Shown: positions 47,800-60,896, counted from the stretch's first letter. The stretch: DNA of 64,000 nucleotides from Amblyomma americanum (GCF_052857255.1 NC_135497.1:182230777-182294776), one strand, 5' to 3'. Program-made: numbers and translations. The notes: generated by a model from the letters alone, not told the origin.

Positions 47800-50700
47800 C
47801 TTCAAATAGTGCTTTTTATTTCTTATAATCATTACCTTGACTTGTATTTGGTTATATGCAAAATGTGAGTGATGACATAAGAGCTTTTTTTTTATTTGTT
47901 TATTCTGTCTCTGACTTTGTATGCAGCATTTCGGAGTTCTAGCGCTTCAGTTAATATAGTATACATTTGTTATTGCTTGTTGACAGTGTGGAAGGGTGCT
48001 GGAAATGCTGCATCTGAGGTGAAGAAGATTTGTAAAGAACATTTTTTGTGTCATAGTCTATTGTACTTAAGTTGGTCTGTTTGAAAAAAGCTCAGGTGTC
48101 CAAAAGACATTTTTGCAAGTTTCACATTATTGTAATGTGAAAATATTAAGTTCAAGACAGAGCGCTTCTGATGTTAGTGTTTACATGGTGGCACTTCATT
48201 GTGTGCTTGTATATATGACTAGATTATTAGATTTCATTTGAAGGAAATGGGGCAAAGATAGGGCCCTATGCTTGTGATTTCACCTTGATTCTATTTAGAC
48301 CGTCTGGTGACATCTGCGAGGTGTTTTTTTCTTAACTATAATAATTCTTTCGCGTTGCTCCCTATGAGGCCATGAATTTTTTCGTAGGTGCCAGAGCTGT
48401 TATATCTAGGTGCATAATGTAATGGTACTGTTAATAATTTGTGGCCGCAAATGCAATTAGGCCAATATGCAATCCTGTCACACATATTTCACTGTGTTTA
48501 TATAGTTCATAGGAATAAATTAAGTGGCAACTACGTGTGTACCAGATAGTTTTGCACACATTTCCACACACTTTTCAGCCTTTTTTTTCTTGGCTTAAGA
48601 TAAATAGCAGGTACAGTAATAATAATGTCACCAGAAGCAGTTAATTTTTCTGTGCAAATGTTGCAGCAAATTGTCCAGATAACAGCAGTTACTTAAGCTA
48701 GCTCTTCTGAACTGAGTTATGCCATAGTTCGTGTTTTGTTGCTGGGCATTAAAATCAGACATAACGTTGGTTTTAATGTGACCGATAGGTCGCAATGATT
48801 GCTCCCTCGTAACTGTTACCTTGAAATGTATGTGTGGGCTGAGGGGCATTTGTGAAATAGATGCACCTGTTGATGCTTCCAGCCACTGCACGGTGTTCAG
48901 TACTGAGAATTTACACGTTGCCATGGGTGGGAATCTAGCGTGTGTGCGTGGGTAGATGTGCTAAATCATCTGTACCGAGCCAAATCTACTCGTGGATGAC
49001 TTTTTGTGGTTATGCAATGGAAGCCATGAGCATGATGTGATGGCTTTGACATGCTCACACACCAAATGAAGTCCTACAAGCTGGTAGCTCGCACTCATAG
49101 CCTCCATTGCATAGCCAAAGGAAATTGTTCACAAGTTTAGCACAGGTATGTGGTGTAGTTCTTACTTTCCCGTTCTTTATTTCTGAAATGGAGGAATGGT
49201 TTTCATGTTTTGCAGAAGACTTAAAAGGGCTGTTATGCGAGTTTTGGCAGTTATAATTTCAGGCTTATTAAATACTTCGCCAAACGTTGCATTGTGCAGT
49301 GGTTCAAAACTGGGGAAGCTCACTGTTGCAAATTTCAAGTCTAGCAGCCTGTGGCGCCATCTCCTGTGGGTAAATGAAGGACAAGGCATTGGTCTTGACA
49401 TGCATAAAAAGTTTCAGGGTGCTGCAGGCAGCAAATATCATAGCTGCTAATCTCTGGAGTATGACCACTGGGTATGCGCGGATATTGGACTGCAGTTTTT
49501 CAATAGATATTGTTAAGAGCCTCTAGTACATTGTGAGTGCGGTGGTGCATGTGGACTGATTGCTGTAGCATGGTCAGTCGCGCTTCTTATTGGGAACACT
49601 ATGTTGTGGCTGTTCCTGTATTATAAGAATCCTTGCATTGAGAGTGTGTTGGCTGTCAACTGCAACATCTGCCCACATATTGAGAACCTAGAGGCCACAT
49701 TTCAGAACTTTTTATTTAGACATGTTTGTGTAAACTTGTGGTGATGTATGTACTTTTAAATATTTGGATAGTGTTTGCCACAAGCAGTTATTGACTTGCA
49801 GATGCGAAAAATTTTGTTTTGATGTAGTTGGATAGTCAACGTGTTTGCTTTATGCTGCCGTATTTTGACATTGTTTTTTTTTTCTAGTTGTCAGTGATAT
49901 TTACTATAAATGAAAGGTTGGTGTAAATTTCCATCTATGCTGGAAGTTATGAATGCGTATGTCATCTGTGCTGTCAAATATTCAGATTTAGTGTGCACAA
50001 GATACATGAAATCCAAAGGGACCATGCGAATGTGAATTTATTTTGATTTTTGCTTCCTGAGCTCTGTTGCCAAAGTGAAATGTGTGGCTTGTGAAAACAA
50101 GGTTGTGTTGGTTTTGTATTGCTTTTTATAATTTCAAGTGGTCCTTGCCTTATGGGTAAGAGTAACTGTTCATACGAATTGTATTGAGTTTACATTGCTC
50201 GAGTGTCCAGCATTCTTTACATGCTCGCTGAAAATGTGTGAGCATGGCTATCACTGGAACCTGGAAAGTATCAATCAGTAGACAGCTCCAGGCTATGTTG
50301 GACTCTTGTTGTTCTTGCCAGGTTTGTCTCAGCACAGCAAATGAAGGCAAGCTTGACACATTGGAAGCACAAAAACATCCACACAGAAACTCTAGTTTTC
50401 TATTGTGTGGTTATAGTGGAGAATAGTACCACTGATGAATGACAAGGCAGGCAAAAGGATGAGTTCCTTTTAAGTCCTATTGTGTACTATGCAGCGAATT
50501 GCTTTTATTACACATCCAAAGTGACATCTTACTTCAAATCTGTACTTGTTGAACCAGTAGCATATCAGATAATGCCCAGCACGCATGGAAATAAAATACT
50601 TCAATTTGAAATAATTACTGTCATGGACTGGCATGTACTTCAGGGAGTAAAACATTCTGGTGATTTATGACTTATTTCACCAACGTGAACTGGACTTGAG

Positions 50701-52920
50701 GTTCCTGCTTAACTGGAACATGGGGTTTTACTCCTGTGCTTTTCTGCCACATTACCTATTGCAGATAAAATGGCACTTGCAGACTGTACCTTGCAGTTTA
50801 GTTAACCTGATTAAAGATAACTGCTTTTAAACTGATGGCAAGGGTGCACAGCATCTTGCATGAGAATGACATTCTATGAATAAAGCAGACTTGAGTGGTA
50901 CCTGTTTTAGAAATATAAAAAGGGGCTATGTCAGTGTTTCAACAGCCACTTGGCACATTGTTCGATTCAGAGGAAGGTCGAATTTTCCGCTAATTATTAA
51001 CACATTGAGAGGCACAGCTTGCATAGAGGCAAAGGTGAAACACGGGATGCCTGTCCTTCCTTTTTTCTCATCCTGTCCTTCCTTCCTCTCGTTTGCATTT
51101 CACCGCTGTGCCTTTCTGCCGGTATCTTCAAAACGATTCTGGTTTGGCACTTCATGTTACTTAATTTGTTTTGACACTTGCTTTCATCTCCACAAATTTT
51201 ATGGTGCATTAGGGCATTTTTAAAACCTTAACTATTCCCACTTCTGCAGTGCAAATGTTAATGTACAAGAAAACATAATGGAAACGGGGAAGTTTTCCGA
51301 TTGCATCGTGACAGCCACAGGCTCAAGCAAGTCGTAGCTGGCTGAAGTGCAATAATTGTGCCATTCCTCAGGCATTGCTTGTTATTTCTGAAAGATAATC
51401 TCTTGGTGCTACAAAGAATAATTGACAGCTCTTGATAAAAAAAAGGTAGTCTGCATTTCTTTGGGAGTAAACTCGTGAATTACTAGAAACAGACCATGCC
51501 TTTAAAGAAACAGCAGTGAGTAGTTTATTTTCCTAACATTTGGTGCTGATTACCTCCACTAAAATTCATTAGGGATTGCATGCGACCGTGTTCTGAATAA
51601 ATGTATGCTTTTAGCAGCATCCCATTTGGACACATGAAAACGTGAAATGGGCCGCCCGTCTTGGTTCCTTATGCAAGACGGTGGGGTGGGAGTAGCGGTC
51701 ATAGGATGATATAAGTGGCCTGTGCAAATTTGCCTCGTATAGCCACGTATCGCTGGTAGTAACAAATTTATTATGGCGAACCTGGGGCAGCCAGATGGCA
51801 TGGTACGTCACTTTTGGCTCTATGTGGCGAAAACGGTCATCCCCGATTCCCGCTGCTACATCCGGCCCGAAAACAGTAATGTGTTTGGTAACTTTCAAAC
51901 ACGCCACTCAAACATGAGAAATGAACATGCCCAGCGATGCACACTGAAACGTAGCCGCTGTGAACATACATTTTCGCTGGAAACGCACTCTGCCGGGATA
52001 TGGCCACGTGAGAACAACTGGCCAATGCGTGGCGTGGCGGCGAATACAAAATAGTTGCGGTGCTTTCCACGTTCCAGTGACTTGCTTTTAACAGCCACCC
52101 ACACCTCCATGCACACCTCGCATGACCCTGGTGCGGATTATGAATACTGCTGCGATGGCATCCAGTGGGACAGTACTTCGCGTGTGTTTTGTTGCGCGCT
52201 AATGCGTTTCCTTGTTGCTGTAAACAAGACAGACTGTCCAAAGGTATGTAACACTTGCCGAATGGCTTGCCAGTTGGCATGCTGGAGCCTTCATAAGCCT
52301 TGACAAGTGCCTGCAGAGTTTTCGCTGTAATATTTCTTGCGCTTCAAGTTTAGCTCCTTGCAGTTTTCAGCAATGCTGGAAGATGTGTGTTCATGCGAAT
52401 CACACTCCCTGCCTACTTGGTTTCTCCTGCCCCTGTCTGTCCCTGTGTTCTAGTACATAATGATGCGTGCCTTCTGTTTTGATAATGCTGTCATGCATGA
52501 GAGGCTGTTGTTTCTGACACATGGGAGCACTCTATTTTTGATAGCACACTTTGTGTGCTGTCGTTGCTGTTGGACATTTCTGGGTGAGCAAGTTTTGTGC
52601 GTGGCTGCATGACCACTGTCTTGTACTGCCGGGTACCACACGGTAGCATTGTGTTGTGTGCCGTAAAACGTGGTTTAACGAGGGCATATGCATTTGATTT
52701 CAGTACTTCGCTTAGTTGTATTCACATCGCTACCAATGGTGCCTTGTATATAATGAGAGGGGGAGTTTGTGATGAGCAATTTCATTTGCAAACGTGAATC
52801 ATTCTGGGATGTGGCAAATGAAGGGAATAAACTTCTGCAACAAATATTTTTGGGCACGAATTTGTTTGCGACTTTCACTCGGTTGTATAATGACTGCTCT
52901 AATGGGTACAGTAAGATGCA
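47800..52920. other. AT-rich block downstream of the LAT1-like gene
   Basis: No coding exon recognised. It could include a long 3' UTR. A GC-richer patch at about 51600-52300 stands out and may be an old insertion; no ends found. Confidence 0.4.
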
Positions 52921-52979
52921 TTCACTCGCGACGCTGTGATATCTGGGTTGGTTAGGTTGTCCCCGTTGTATATTTGTGC

Positions 52980-54094
52980 CTTCAGGGCAAAGTTGAGCGT
53001 GTCAGTTTTACGCCAGCAGCAGTACGGGAGCTGGGATGATGCTGGGCATCGATTGATGGTGACGCTGCGTTTTTCTCGTGCTGGCGTTTCTGCGAGGTGA
53101 AGGGTGGAGGAAAGCCGGTGGGAAACGGGTGACGAGGAAGGAGGAGGAGGTGGCGACGGCGAGTTGGGTCTTTTGTTGTTTCTCTTGTGAGTCGCACACC
53201 CTCATCTCGCTGCCATCTCTTTCCCTCGCTTCCTCTTCTGTCTCCCACTTCACTTTTTCTGTTGAGCTTTTCTTTGTCTTCTCTTTTGGCTCGCCGGTTC
53301 TCGCTCACTTCCTCTCTGTGTGCACTTGGTTCTTGTCTTTTGTTTGACGTGTTCGCGCAACCGCTCCGCTCCTCCCTCGCGCTTCGTCTCTCGTTCTCCC
53401 TCGAATTTTTTCCTGCCTCCTGCTTCTCTCTCTCCCTCAATTGTCGTCTGTACCTTTCTTTCCTCCTCCGCATTTCGCTCGCTCCCTTCGCTTGCATTTT
53501 TCTTTTTTTTTTTTCCAGCGAGGTGCGTTTCTGCTCTCGCCGTCTCCCGCGGTGTCGGTCCTCCCCCTACTCCCTCTGTCCTCCCTCTTGATTTCGTTTT
53601 TTTCCTCCTCCGCCTCCTTCCTCCTCGATGTCTTCCTGCTTCCCCGTTCGCTTCGCGTCCTCTCTCGCTGCTGTCTTTTCGTTGTTCGCTTCTTCTACGC
53701 GCGGCCTTTCGCGAGGGGCTCGCCTTCAGCGCACGGCGGTGCGTCGTTGGTTTGCAGCGGGATCCGCTTTTTTGCCTCCCCCCTCCTCCTTTGTCTCTTT
53801 CGGAAGGGCTGGGAGGGGGGAATCCAAGAGAAGAGACGAGGGGGATGTGGCAGGAAGGGCACGGCCAGGTTGCGTGGGAAAGGGGGACCCCAGCTAGCTT
53901 GGTGGGCAGGGCGGCAGAGACGAGGGAGGAAAAGTGCTGCTGCTTGCTCGCGCTCGGGCGATTGCGGTGCTGCTGCGGGGCGACAGCGCGTCAAACTGGA
54001 GTCTGCCGACGAAGCGACTGACTCGCCGCTCGCCGAGCGGCGCGTTCTCAAGCGCAGTGACAGGGGTGGCTACATGTACTACCACATTGAGAAG
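52980..54094 (+). promoter_or_regulatory. polypyrimidine/GC-rich block with a splice donor: likely promoter and first exon
   Basis: After 5 kb of AT-rich DNA the composition switches sharply. About 53200-53800 is almost pure C/T with G on the plus strand, followed by a GC-rich part. At 54094 the sequence ATTGAGAA meets GTAAGT, a near-consensus donor. Upstream of it a frame ends ...RSDRGGYMYYHIEK. I could not find exon 2 or name the product. Open frames over 150 codons on both strands reflect the composition. Confidence 0.4.
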
Positions 54095-54099
54095 TAAGT

Positions 54100-56737
54100 A
54101 CCATGCCTCGCGAACAGTGCTGTGCTGTCTCGGCACGCATCTTGTCTGCGGCGCTGACGGGTTGCACTGGGCGCAAGTGTGCGCGCGCCATGGCCGCCGG
54201 CTGGTTCCAGTTGCGCCGGGTTTCACCGCGTGGCGCCAGAGGGCGCGACGCGTTGCGACCGTTTTTTTTTTCCTTCATGCCTTTATTAGCAGGCAGCGGC
54301 GATTCGCGCTGCGCCTTGCTGGCCTTGCCTTGAGCGTTTGTTTGCCTTTACTGTCGGCAGTCGTTACTGCTAACGCAGGATTTTTATCTGCATTTAAGTT
54401 ACCGCCTCCTCGTGTGTGGAAGCTCATCAAGCTGTGTGCAGCCGCAACCGAATGATCAGTCCTATAAAAGCTTCTTTGATTTCGCAAGAGCGGAGGAGTG
54501 AAGCTCGAGTGAGGCATGAGCTGTTAGACAGGTACAGCCTCACCAGCGTGCCCGCTCGTGCAGATATCATTCATGTAGTGTGCAGAAGTGTTTGCTTAGT
54601 TGACCGAAACTTACCCCCGAGAAGTCATAGAGGTGTGTAGGGAGGAGCACGTGCTGCTGTGTGGTTGTCGATACTCGGACTTGCACTGTGTGTGCAGCGG
54701 AGTGGAAGCTACTACGAGCACGAGGCGACGGCTTCGACAGGTGTGCTGCTCGCACGCGCTCGTAAGCCAAGTACGCAGGTTTGCAAGTCGTTTCTTCGTG
54801 CTCGCAGCTTCCACTACTGTGAACAAGCTTTGAGACGGAGCGTACACAATGGCTTCACTATCATGACCATGGACCCACGGAGAGGGACGCGCGCGAGCTC
54901 ATCTGCTACATGCGCCAGGGGTAGAATTCTGACTTGCAAAAGGAAATGAAGTACCCGTCTTTGCCGCAACTTCCCTATGGCACTCTCACTTGCGAATTTC
55001 ATTTATTACGTACCAGTTCGCCTATTTCAGTTAACCGCGCTCTGATGTACGATGTGATGTTACGTTCAGAAACTTCAGCTAGCAATAATTCTTCACGAAC
55101 GAAGCTAAGCAATGCATTTCTTATATTTAAAGGCAGTCAACTTTAAGAACTTGCATCCAGAAGGCAGTAATATGTTCTCTACGACTGCTTTTCGCTTTGA
55201 GGTCACACTAGCGCTCTGCGTGGGAAATTAATTTAGGTGTGTGCGAGTAGTACTTTTTCGATAGCGAATCGAACACGGATAGTGTACGTAGTTTTGCTGC
55301 CGAATCGAATATGAATAGTATAGTTGAAAACTGAATCAGTACGAATCGGGTATTTGTGGGATTATTCGCTAGGCATGCGAATATTCATGGAAAACAGCGA
55401 AGCGTTACCAGCAGCGCATAATTCATGGAATTAAAGTTGTAGCTCTAGAAAGACTCATCACTGATCTCCACTAGAGGACGCGCTACATGATGTCAGTATA
55501 GTATATTAGCTTCATGAGCGTCATGTCATAGGCATAGGAAAATTAAATTTGCCACGATCTCCGGTATCGGACAAGAAGGCAGGGTTTGCCAAACCTGGCT
55601 GAACTCTCGCCTCGGCCAGTCTTGGAGGAAATGTGCATGAGCGTTGAGATCGCGGCAGCACATGGTTAAGCTGTGCGCCGTCGGAGTGGGCCCTGTTTTT
55701 AAAACTGTCATCGAAAGAAACGACGGCGTTCCCTATTCGAACTTCGTGCTAGTTAATAATTAAGCGCGTTTCTTTTTATGATGTCACTGGCAGCAAGTGC
55801 CTCGCGCTGAAATGGGTGTTCGGACGACAGTTTGCCGCATTGAAGCCAGAAGGTGTTTTTAGCATACTATACTTTTACAGCCTTCCATGCAGCATGCTGT
55901 AGGGTGGGCGTCGCAATTGTTTACTTTTCTTACCCTGTGCAAGCGAGTTCTCAACGCGGCGCATCCTACTGAGCACGCTGCCGCTGTTAGACCAAGGCTT
56001 TCTTGATTTGCCGAGGGAGCGGTGTGGTCAACCTCTGGGAGCCACGAAAAGGAAATCTGCGATCATTGCGATTGAATAAGTTTGCACGGAGGATCCGCCT
56101 CCGGCAGATCTAGTCGCATCTCTCACGCTTGAAAAATGGGAAGCTGTTCTCGCCAGCCCGAACCCGGACGTTCAGTCCCGGGCCACGGCAAGAGCGCAGG
56201 AGGTAACCGGAGCGGCTGAAGTGACCCAAGAATATCACCATCTCCCTGACAAAATTTTCTCTCTCTCTCTTGAATTACCGCGTCGCCCTCGACAAGGAAG
56301 TGGGAAGGGTAGAAATTCGTGATCCCTGAAGCGCTGATTTTGTAGTTTTGTAGCTCCGAGAAGAGAATGCGCGCCAAAAGATTGAAATGTATGTATACAA
56401 CCTCTTCGGGGGTGTGACCTGTAAATTTCTTTGTGGGGGAACCACGTTTCACGTGGTTGTGTTCAGCGCTGGATTAGGGGGGGGGGGGGGGCGGTGGGGG
56501 CTGCAGCCCAGGGCTTCACCTCGGACAGTAGGAGAATGTGGCCCATTTATTCTAACCTACCTGCTTCATATATGGAACCATGGGCAACAGAACTTCGAGC
56601 GACATGTACGAAGCGAGAAAACCAGAATGAGCAGGCGGGGCCTCCCGCCTAATGTAACAGCATGTGTTTAGCCTGATCATTTGGGGGAGAGCTATATAGA
56701 CCTAATGCATAATGGACTTTGAGGTTATTTTCCTGTT
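54100..56737. other. noncoding block after the putative first exon
   Basis: No exon or family recognised. Around 55250-55390 lies a low-complexity patch rich in CGAATCGAATA/GAATATTC words, a repeat style common in arthropod genomes. Confidence 0.35.
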
Positions 56738-56891
56738 GATGATGATGGTGTATTTTTATGGTGCAAGGGCATCTATGGCCAATGAGCGCCATGGCACAAA
56801 GTATTTTCATTTGCTCAAGGTGGGGTCAAAGACCCATTTCCCAAGCATTTCACCCTGAATAAGCTGAGCACCAGGCCAGGGGAAGCTCGTA
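56738..56891 (-). mobile_element. 5'-truncated copy of the tRNA-Ala-like SINE
   Basis: The reverse complement matches the body and tail of the copy at 58.2 kb (CCCCTGGCCTGGTGCTCAGC, GGGTGAAATGCTTGG, GATGCCCTTG, (ATC)n). The tRNA head is missing. Confidence 0.85.
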
Positions 56892-56919
56892 CCTGGAGAG
56901 ATTATTTTTCTTATAGAAT

Positions 56920-57960
56920 TCATTTTTAAAATAGAGAGTGTTGTGCTTAAATTCATCCTTGAGGTATTCCATTTTCCTGAATAAAATTCCTCAAACGGGT
57001 TGAGCTAGGCAGACATTAAATGAATGGTTAGACAGAAGTCTTTAAGGCAGTTCAACTTCTGGCTGTGGATGTCAAGCTCAGTCAGGTCCTGAAGAATCCC
57101 AAACCTCCAGGTTTTTTCATATGCTTTCTCTAAATTGAAGGAGACAGCAAGGCAGTGTTGCGTATGAAAGCTTCTCGAACAGTATTTTCAAGTCGAACAA
57201 GGTGGTTGGCAGTGGAGCACGCTTTTTAAAACCACATTGGTGGACATCCAGAAGCTCACGGACTTCTAACACGAAGGTTAATCTGATAATCACTGCACTT
57301 TCAAAGGATTTCACTAGACAGCTGGTGAAGGCTATGGGCCTATAGCTGCTAGGAAGGGCAGGTGGTTTTCCGGTTTTCAAAAGTGGATAAATAACGGCTT
57401 TTTTACAGGCTTTGGGTATTTTCCCCCGATACCCAACTTTGTTAAAAAAAAAAGTACCTCTACAGCAGGTTTAAAAAGATGGGCTAGCAGTTGATAATGT
57501 ATTTCGTGAGGGCTGGGTGCAGTCTGCTTGCCGGCGGATAGTACTGGATGAATTTTTTGAACTTCAAGTAAATTATTATAGGATTCATTTGTACCGCCAC
57601 TTGTCGGCGGCCTGTTTTTCAGTTGTGCTTTTGTATTTTAGGAATGATTCTGTGAAGTGAGATGAGCTGGAGACTGTACAAAAATATTCACCCAAAATAT
57701 CTGCCTGTTCTTCTATATTTGTCTGTATACCAGGGGCTGAGAGAAAGGGAATTGTGAATGGGGAGTAGCTGCCACTCATCTTTCTAACCTTCTCCCACAT
57801 TTGTTTTGATGTGGTTGAGCTGTTTATAGACGACACGTAATCTTGCCATGAAGTTCTTTTGGCATTATGGCGGATACATCGGGCTTTTGCTCTGGACTTT
57901 TTAACGTTTATGAAGTTCACCACAGGTAAAATGGAATTCTGAAAGATTGAATCACGGCAG
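56920..57960 (-). pseudogene. LINE reverse-transcriptase fragment (Jockey/I-type)
   Basis: On the minus strand, KSRAKARCIRHNAKRTSWQD and MWEKVRKMSG mark the region before the RT domain. Then PSSYRPIAFTSCLVKSFES, LDVHQCGFKKR and VSFNLEKAYEKTW follow (RT motifs 1-2 and A). In motif A the catalytic Asp of the usual DLEKAYD is Asn. Several frameshifts and stops are present, and motif B and YADD are absent. It is a dead, truncated copy lying between two inverted SINE copies. Confidence 0.8.
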
Positions 57961-58219
57961 AATTTTTTTCACCATATCAGGGAGGCAAAGCTGGTGCTTC
58001 CTGTTGTCGGAGTTTGCATTATGCATTATTTTTAAAATTCTGTCATAGTAAGCATTTACCACGCTGTGTCAAAATGTTTTGTTTTCTGTTGAGTTTTTTG
58101 GCGTTTATTTTTAGAGCAGTCGTTGCACAACCACTTGGTTTTTCATTATATTGCAGTTTTCAATTTCATGTGAGGGCAGAAATTGAATTCAGGTTCATCG
58201 CTTTCATGTTCTGCTTGTT

Positions 58220-58480
58220 ACCGCAGCGGTGGCAAAGTGGTTGAGTATCCGCCTCGCATGCGGGAGGTGCGGGGTTCGATCCCCAGTGCCGCCGGGTACC
58301 CACCGGTGATACAGTGGGTACAAGCTTTCCCCTGGTCTGGTGCTCGGCTTATTTAGGGTGAAATGCTTGGTAAATGGGTCTTCGACCCCACCTTGAGAAT
58401 TTGAAAAACACCTTGTTCCATGGCGCTCTTTGGCCATGGATGCCCTTGCGCCATAAAAATCCATCATCATCATCATCTTC
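58220..58480 (+). mobile_element. tRNA-Ala-like SINE with (ATC)n tail
   Basis: The head GTGGCAAAGTGGTTGAGTAT with B-box GGGTTCGATCCCC can fold as a tRNA with anticodon-loop CTCGCAT (CGC, Ala-like). The body includes CCCCTGGTCTGGTGCTCGGC and ends (CAT)n. A perfect 11-bp duplication, TTCTGCTTGTT, lies at 58209-58219 and 58481-58491. Confidence 0.88.
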
Positions 58481-58491
58481 TTCTGCTTGTT

Positions 58492-59693
58492 TTTGTCGGG
58501 TTCATGCAACGACTGCTTGTTCAGCATCTGGTGAATCAATGTCCAACACCTCATCACATGAGGTGGGCAGCTCTTGCATTCTAAAAGTCTCGTGTTCTGA
58601 ATGTCTGCTTTGGAGGAAAAAGCATTTCTCCTGATATATAAGGTGCAGAAATGTCAGAAAAGGCGACATTTAGACAACACAAACTGTTACAGAACTCAAA
58701 CACAACTGAAAGGCACGTTCTACTTTAGGGCCTACACCTTCCAATCATTCCATTTGGAATCACTGATCTCTGCGAACCCTTGTAGCCCTCGTTAACTTGT
58801 TTTTACGAAAGAATTTACTTTGAAGGAATAACGTCACCTGCTAGTCCACCTCTAAAACAAACACCATTTTTTAAATCGAAAGCTTTACTAGCTTAGCTGC
58901 GCCCATTTCGCTGTTGTCTGCACACATGACCTTGAACAGGAGCGGAGCTGCTTAAGCAACCATGTGACGTACCACGTGCCTCGCAGCAGGTGCAGCCATG
59001 TGCGCTATCATCGTTGCAGACCGCTGCACACTCCCTATTCAGCGTCTTGCTACAGACGAAGCAAGTCAGCCGGAGCCAACGTCCTCAAGAGTGGGTACTC
59101 GCAGGCATCAGGCCGAGTCTGATCATCTGGTCGACACTGCCAACTGTGTAAGGGATTTAGCAATCGATAGGAAGCGTAAATGCACTAAACAGGCAGCCGA
59201 AACCAATGAAGAGCGGGACCTTCACCTCGCTCGTTGCTAACCACAGCTACACTAAGGCTTAACTGGGCGGTACCAAAGCTTTCGCTTGCATAACCAGGGT
59301 TAGCTGAGCTAAGCCGCCGCCAATTTATTTTTTCCATACGGCCGAAGGGAGGCAGTAGTATCCATCAATGGTGGCAGCACAGTGCAAGCAGTTTTCGCAC
59401 TTCCTTCTTACAAAATAATATTTGCCTACGGTTTTTTTTAATATATATAGATAAACAGCTAAATGCTGGATTTTCCATAAAAACAGTTGGCATTTTCTTC
59501 CTCATCTCATGCATATGTCTGTGATTCCAAATTGCTGAGTCAGAAAGGGTTAACAGCATTTTTATTCCACTGCATGCATAAAAAAAAAGCTGTAGGCATT
59601 TTGTAAGGGAAATAGCACCACAAAAAAAGCTGCCTCTTGGCATCACTGTGTTGATGTAATTTTGGTTGCAAAAAATGGTTTCTTTGTAGATAT
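58492..59693. other. block with no recognised gene
   Basis: A plus-strand frame at 58998-59240 ends with a charged stretch (RKRKCTKQAAETNEERDLHL) like the Arg/Glu-rich linkers of transposon-encoded proteins. This is too weak to call. Confidence 0.3.
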
Positions 59694-60065
59694 TGGTGAC
59701 TTCCAATCGCAGAGTTGGAGCACTTTTGGAGCAACGTTTCCTGCTCTTTTCGGAGCAACTGTATTCCAAACGCAGATCTGAGGCATGGATCGAGTGTTCC
59801 AATCGTAGACAGGGAGCGGTTGCCGAGCCGAGATTGCTCCGTGGAGCAGTCGGGACTGCTCCGCCGAAATCGGCGGATCCGACCGGAAGTTTGCGTGACG
59901 TTCTTATTCAGCGGCGATAGCGGCGCCCTACATGCTCTGGCCTGCATGCTCCTGCCAGAGCAAGTGTACTCCAATCGCAATTTCAGGTCGTGCACTCTGC
60001 GCCGGATTTAGGCGCTCTGTCACAGAGTGTGCAGACCGCTCCGGGCCTGCGATTGGAATTCACCA
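59694..60065. mobile_element. MITE F
   Basis: The inverted ends TGGTGACTTCCAATCGCAG and CTGCGATTGGAATTCACCA are flanked by TAT on both sides. The interior repeats GGAGCA/TGCTCC and CCAATCG words. Confidence 0.7.
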
Positions 60066-60254
60066 TATGTAACAAAACTGCATTCTCAAAAATGGCTTTG
60101 CGAAACGTAGTAGTGCGAGTAGCGGCAGACGTGTGAAAACAGTGAATGTGATAACTATAGTAGGCTGGCTAGCTAAATTCTAATAATTCACAGCGATATA
60201 TTACAAAACTTAGGATTGGCAGCTGACTGTTACTACAGTAAACTCCCTTTAAAG

Positions 60255-60770
60255 GGGTAGAGATACCAAATTACAAGGTTTTACAAAGCTGTCTTATGTT
60301 TCCTTTGCATGTGAGAACCAAATAGGACCACTGGAGCCAAGTATTAAACTCAAGGGAGGTCTAGAATATATTTTAATCCTATTTTAAAATTTGAGCAAAT
60401 GCTCACTCTTGAAGTCTAATGCCCACTCTTGAAGTCTGCGCTATCGCTAGCGCATCAACGTGACATAGATTCAGAGAAAAAAAAAAAACACAATCAGGTA
60501 TTTGTTGTGTCATTGCACAGTATTCTGAAGTACGGGATGGAAGTTTTGCAGCCTTGCAACCTTGCTCACGATTCTTTTTTCTTCCGATGGCTCCACAGCT
60601 ATCCTTCAGTTGATGAAACCGAAACATGTTGCATGAGAAAAGAAATTGAATTATATATTATTTAATGGTCCTAGGCAAATACCACATGGTGAACCATGTT
60701 TTCCATTGTATAGCGCATCACTTGAAAGAATAAAACACGCACCTAAAATTAGGTGTCTATAACTCATTTA
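60255..60770. mobile_element. diverged relative of MITE E
   Basis: The right half (CCGAAACA..GTTGCATGAGA, GGCAAATACCACATGGT, AAATTAGGTGTCTATA) matches the right arm of the 33.1-kb element. The left end GGGGTAGAGATACC is only loosely similar. Confidence 0.55.
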
Positions 60771-60896
60771 TCAGAAGCGCCCCTAAAAAAAATATGCAAG
60801 CATGCTAGCTATATTCTTATAATGTAATATGAAAACAATGACTACAATAAAATAGTCTTTAATTCAGAGCAAGGATAAGGATGTTGGGGAGGGCTT

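Noticed and set aside
51600..52300. Possible gene or transposon in the GC-richer patch
   Set aside because: Frames on both strands overlap, no family pattern, no inverted ends or duplications found.
52982..53497. 171-codon Arg/Glu-rich minus-strand frame
   Set aside because: It is the complement of a polypyrimidine tract; the composition alone explains the charged repeats and lack of stops.
53320..54021. 233-codon plus-strand frame rich in Ser/Leu/Pro/Phe
   Set aside because: Polypyrimidine translation; overlapping frames of similar length on the same strand. Only the splice donor at 54094 was kept as evidence.
58220..58292. Functional tRNA-Ala gene
   Set aside because: The tRNA-like head continues into a SINE body with an (ATC)n tail and target duplications, and a truncated copy exists nearby, so it is retroposed.
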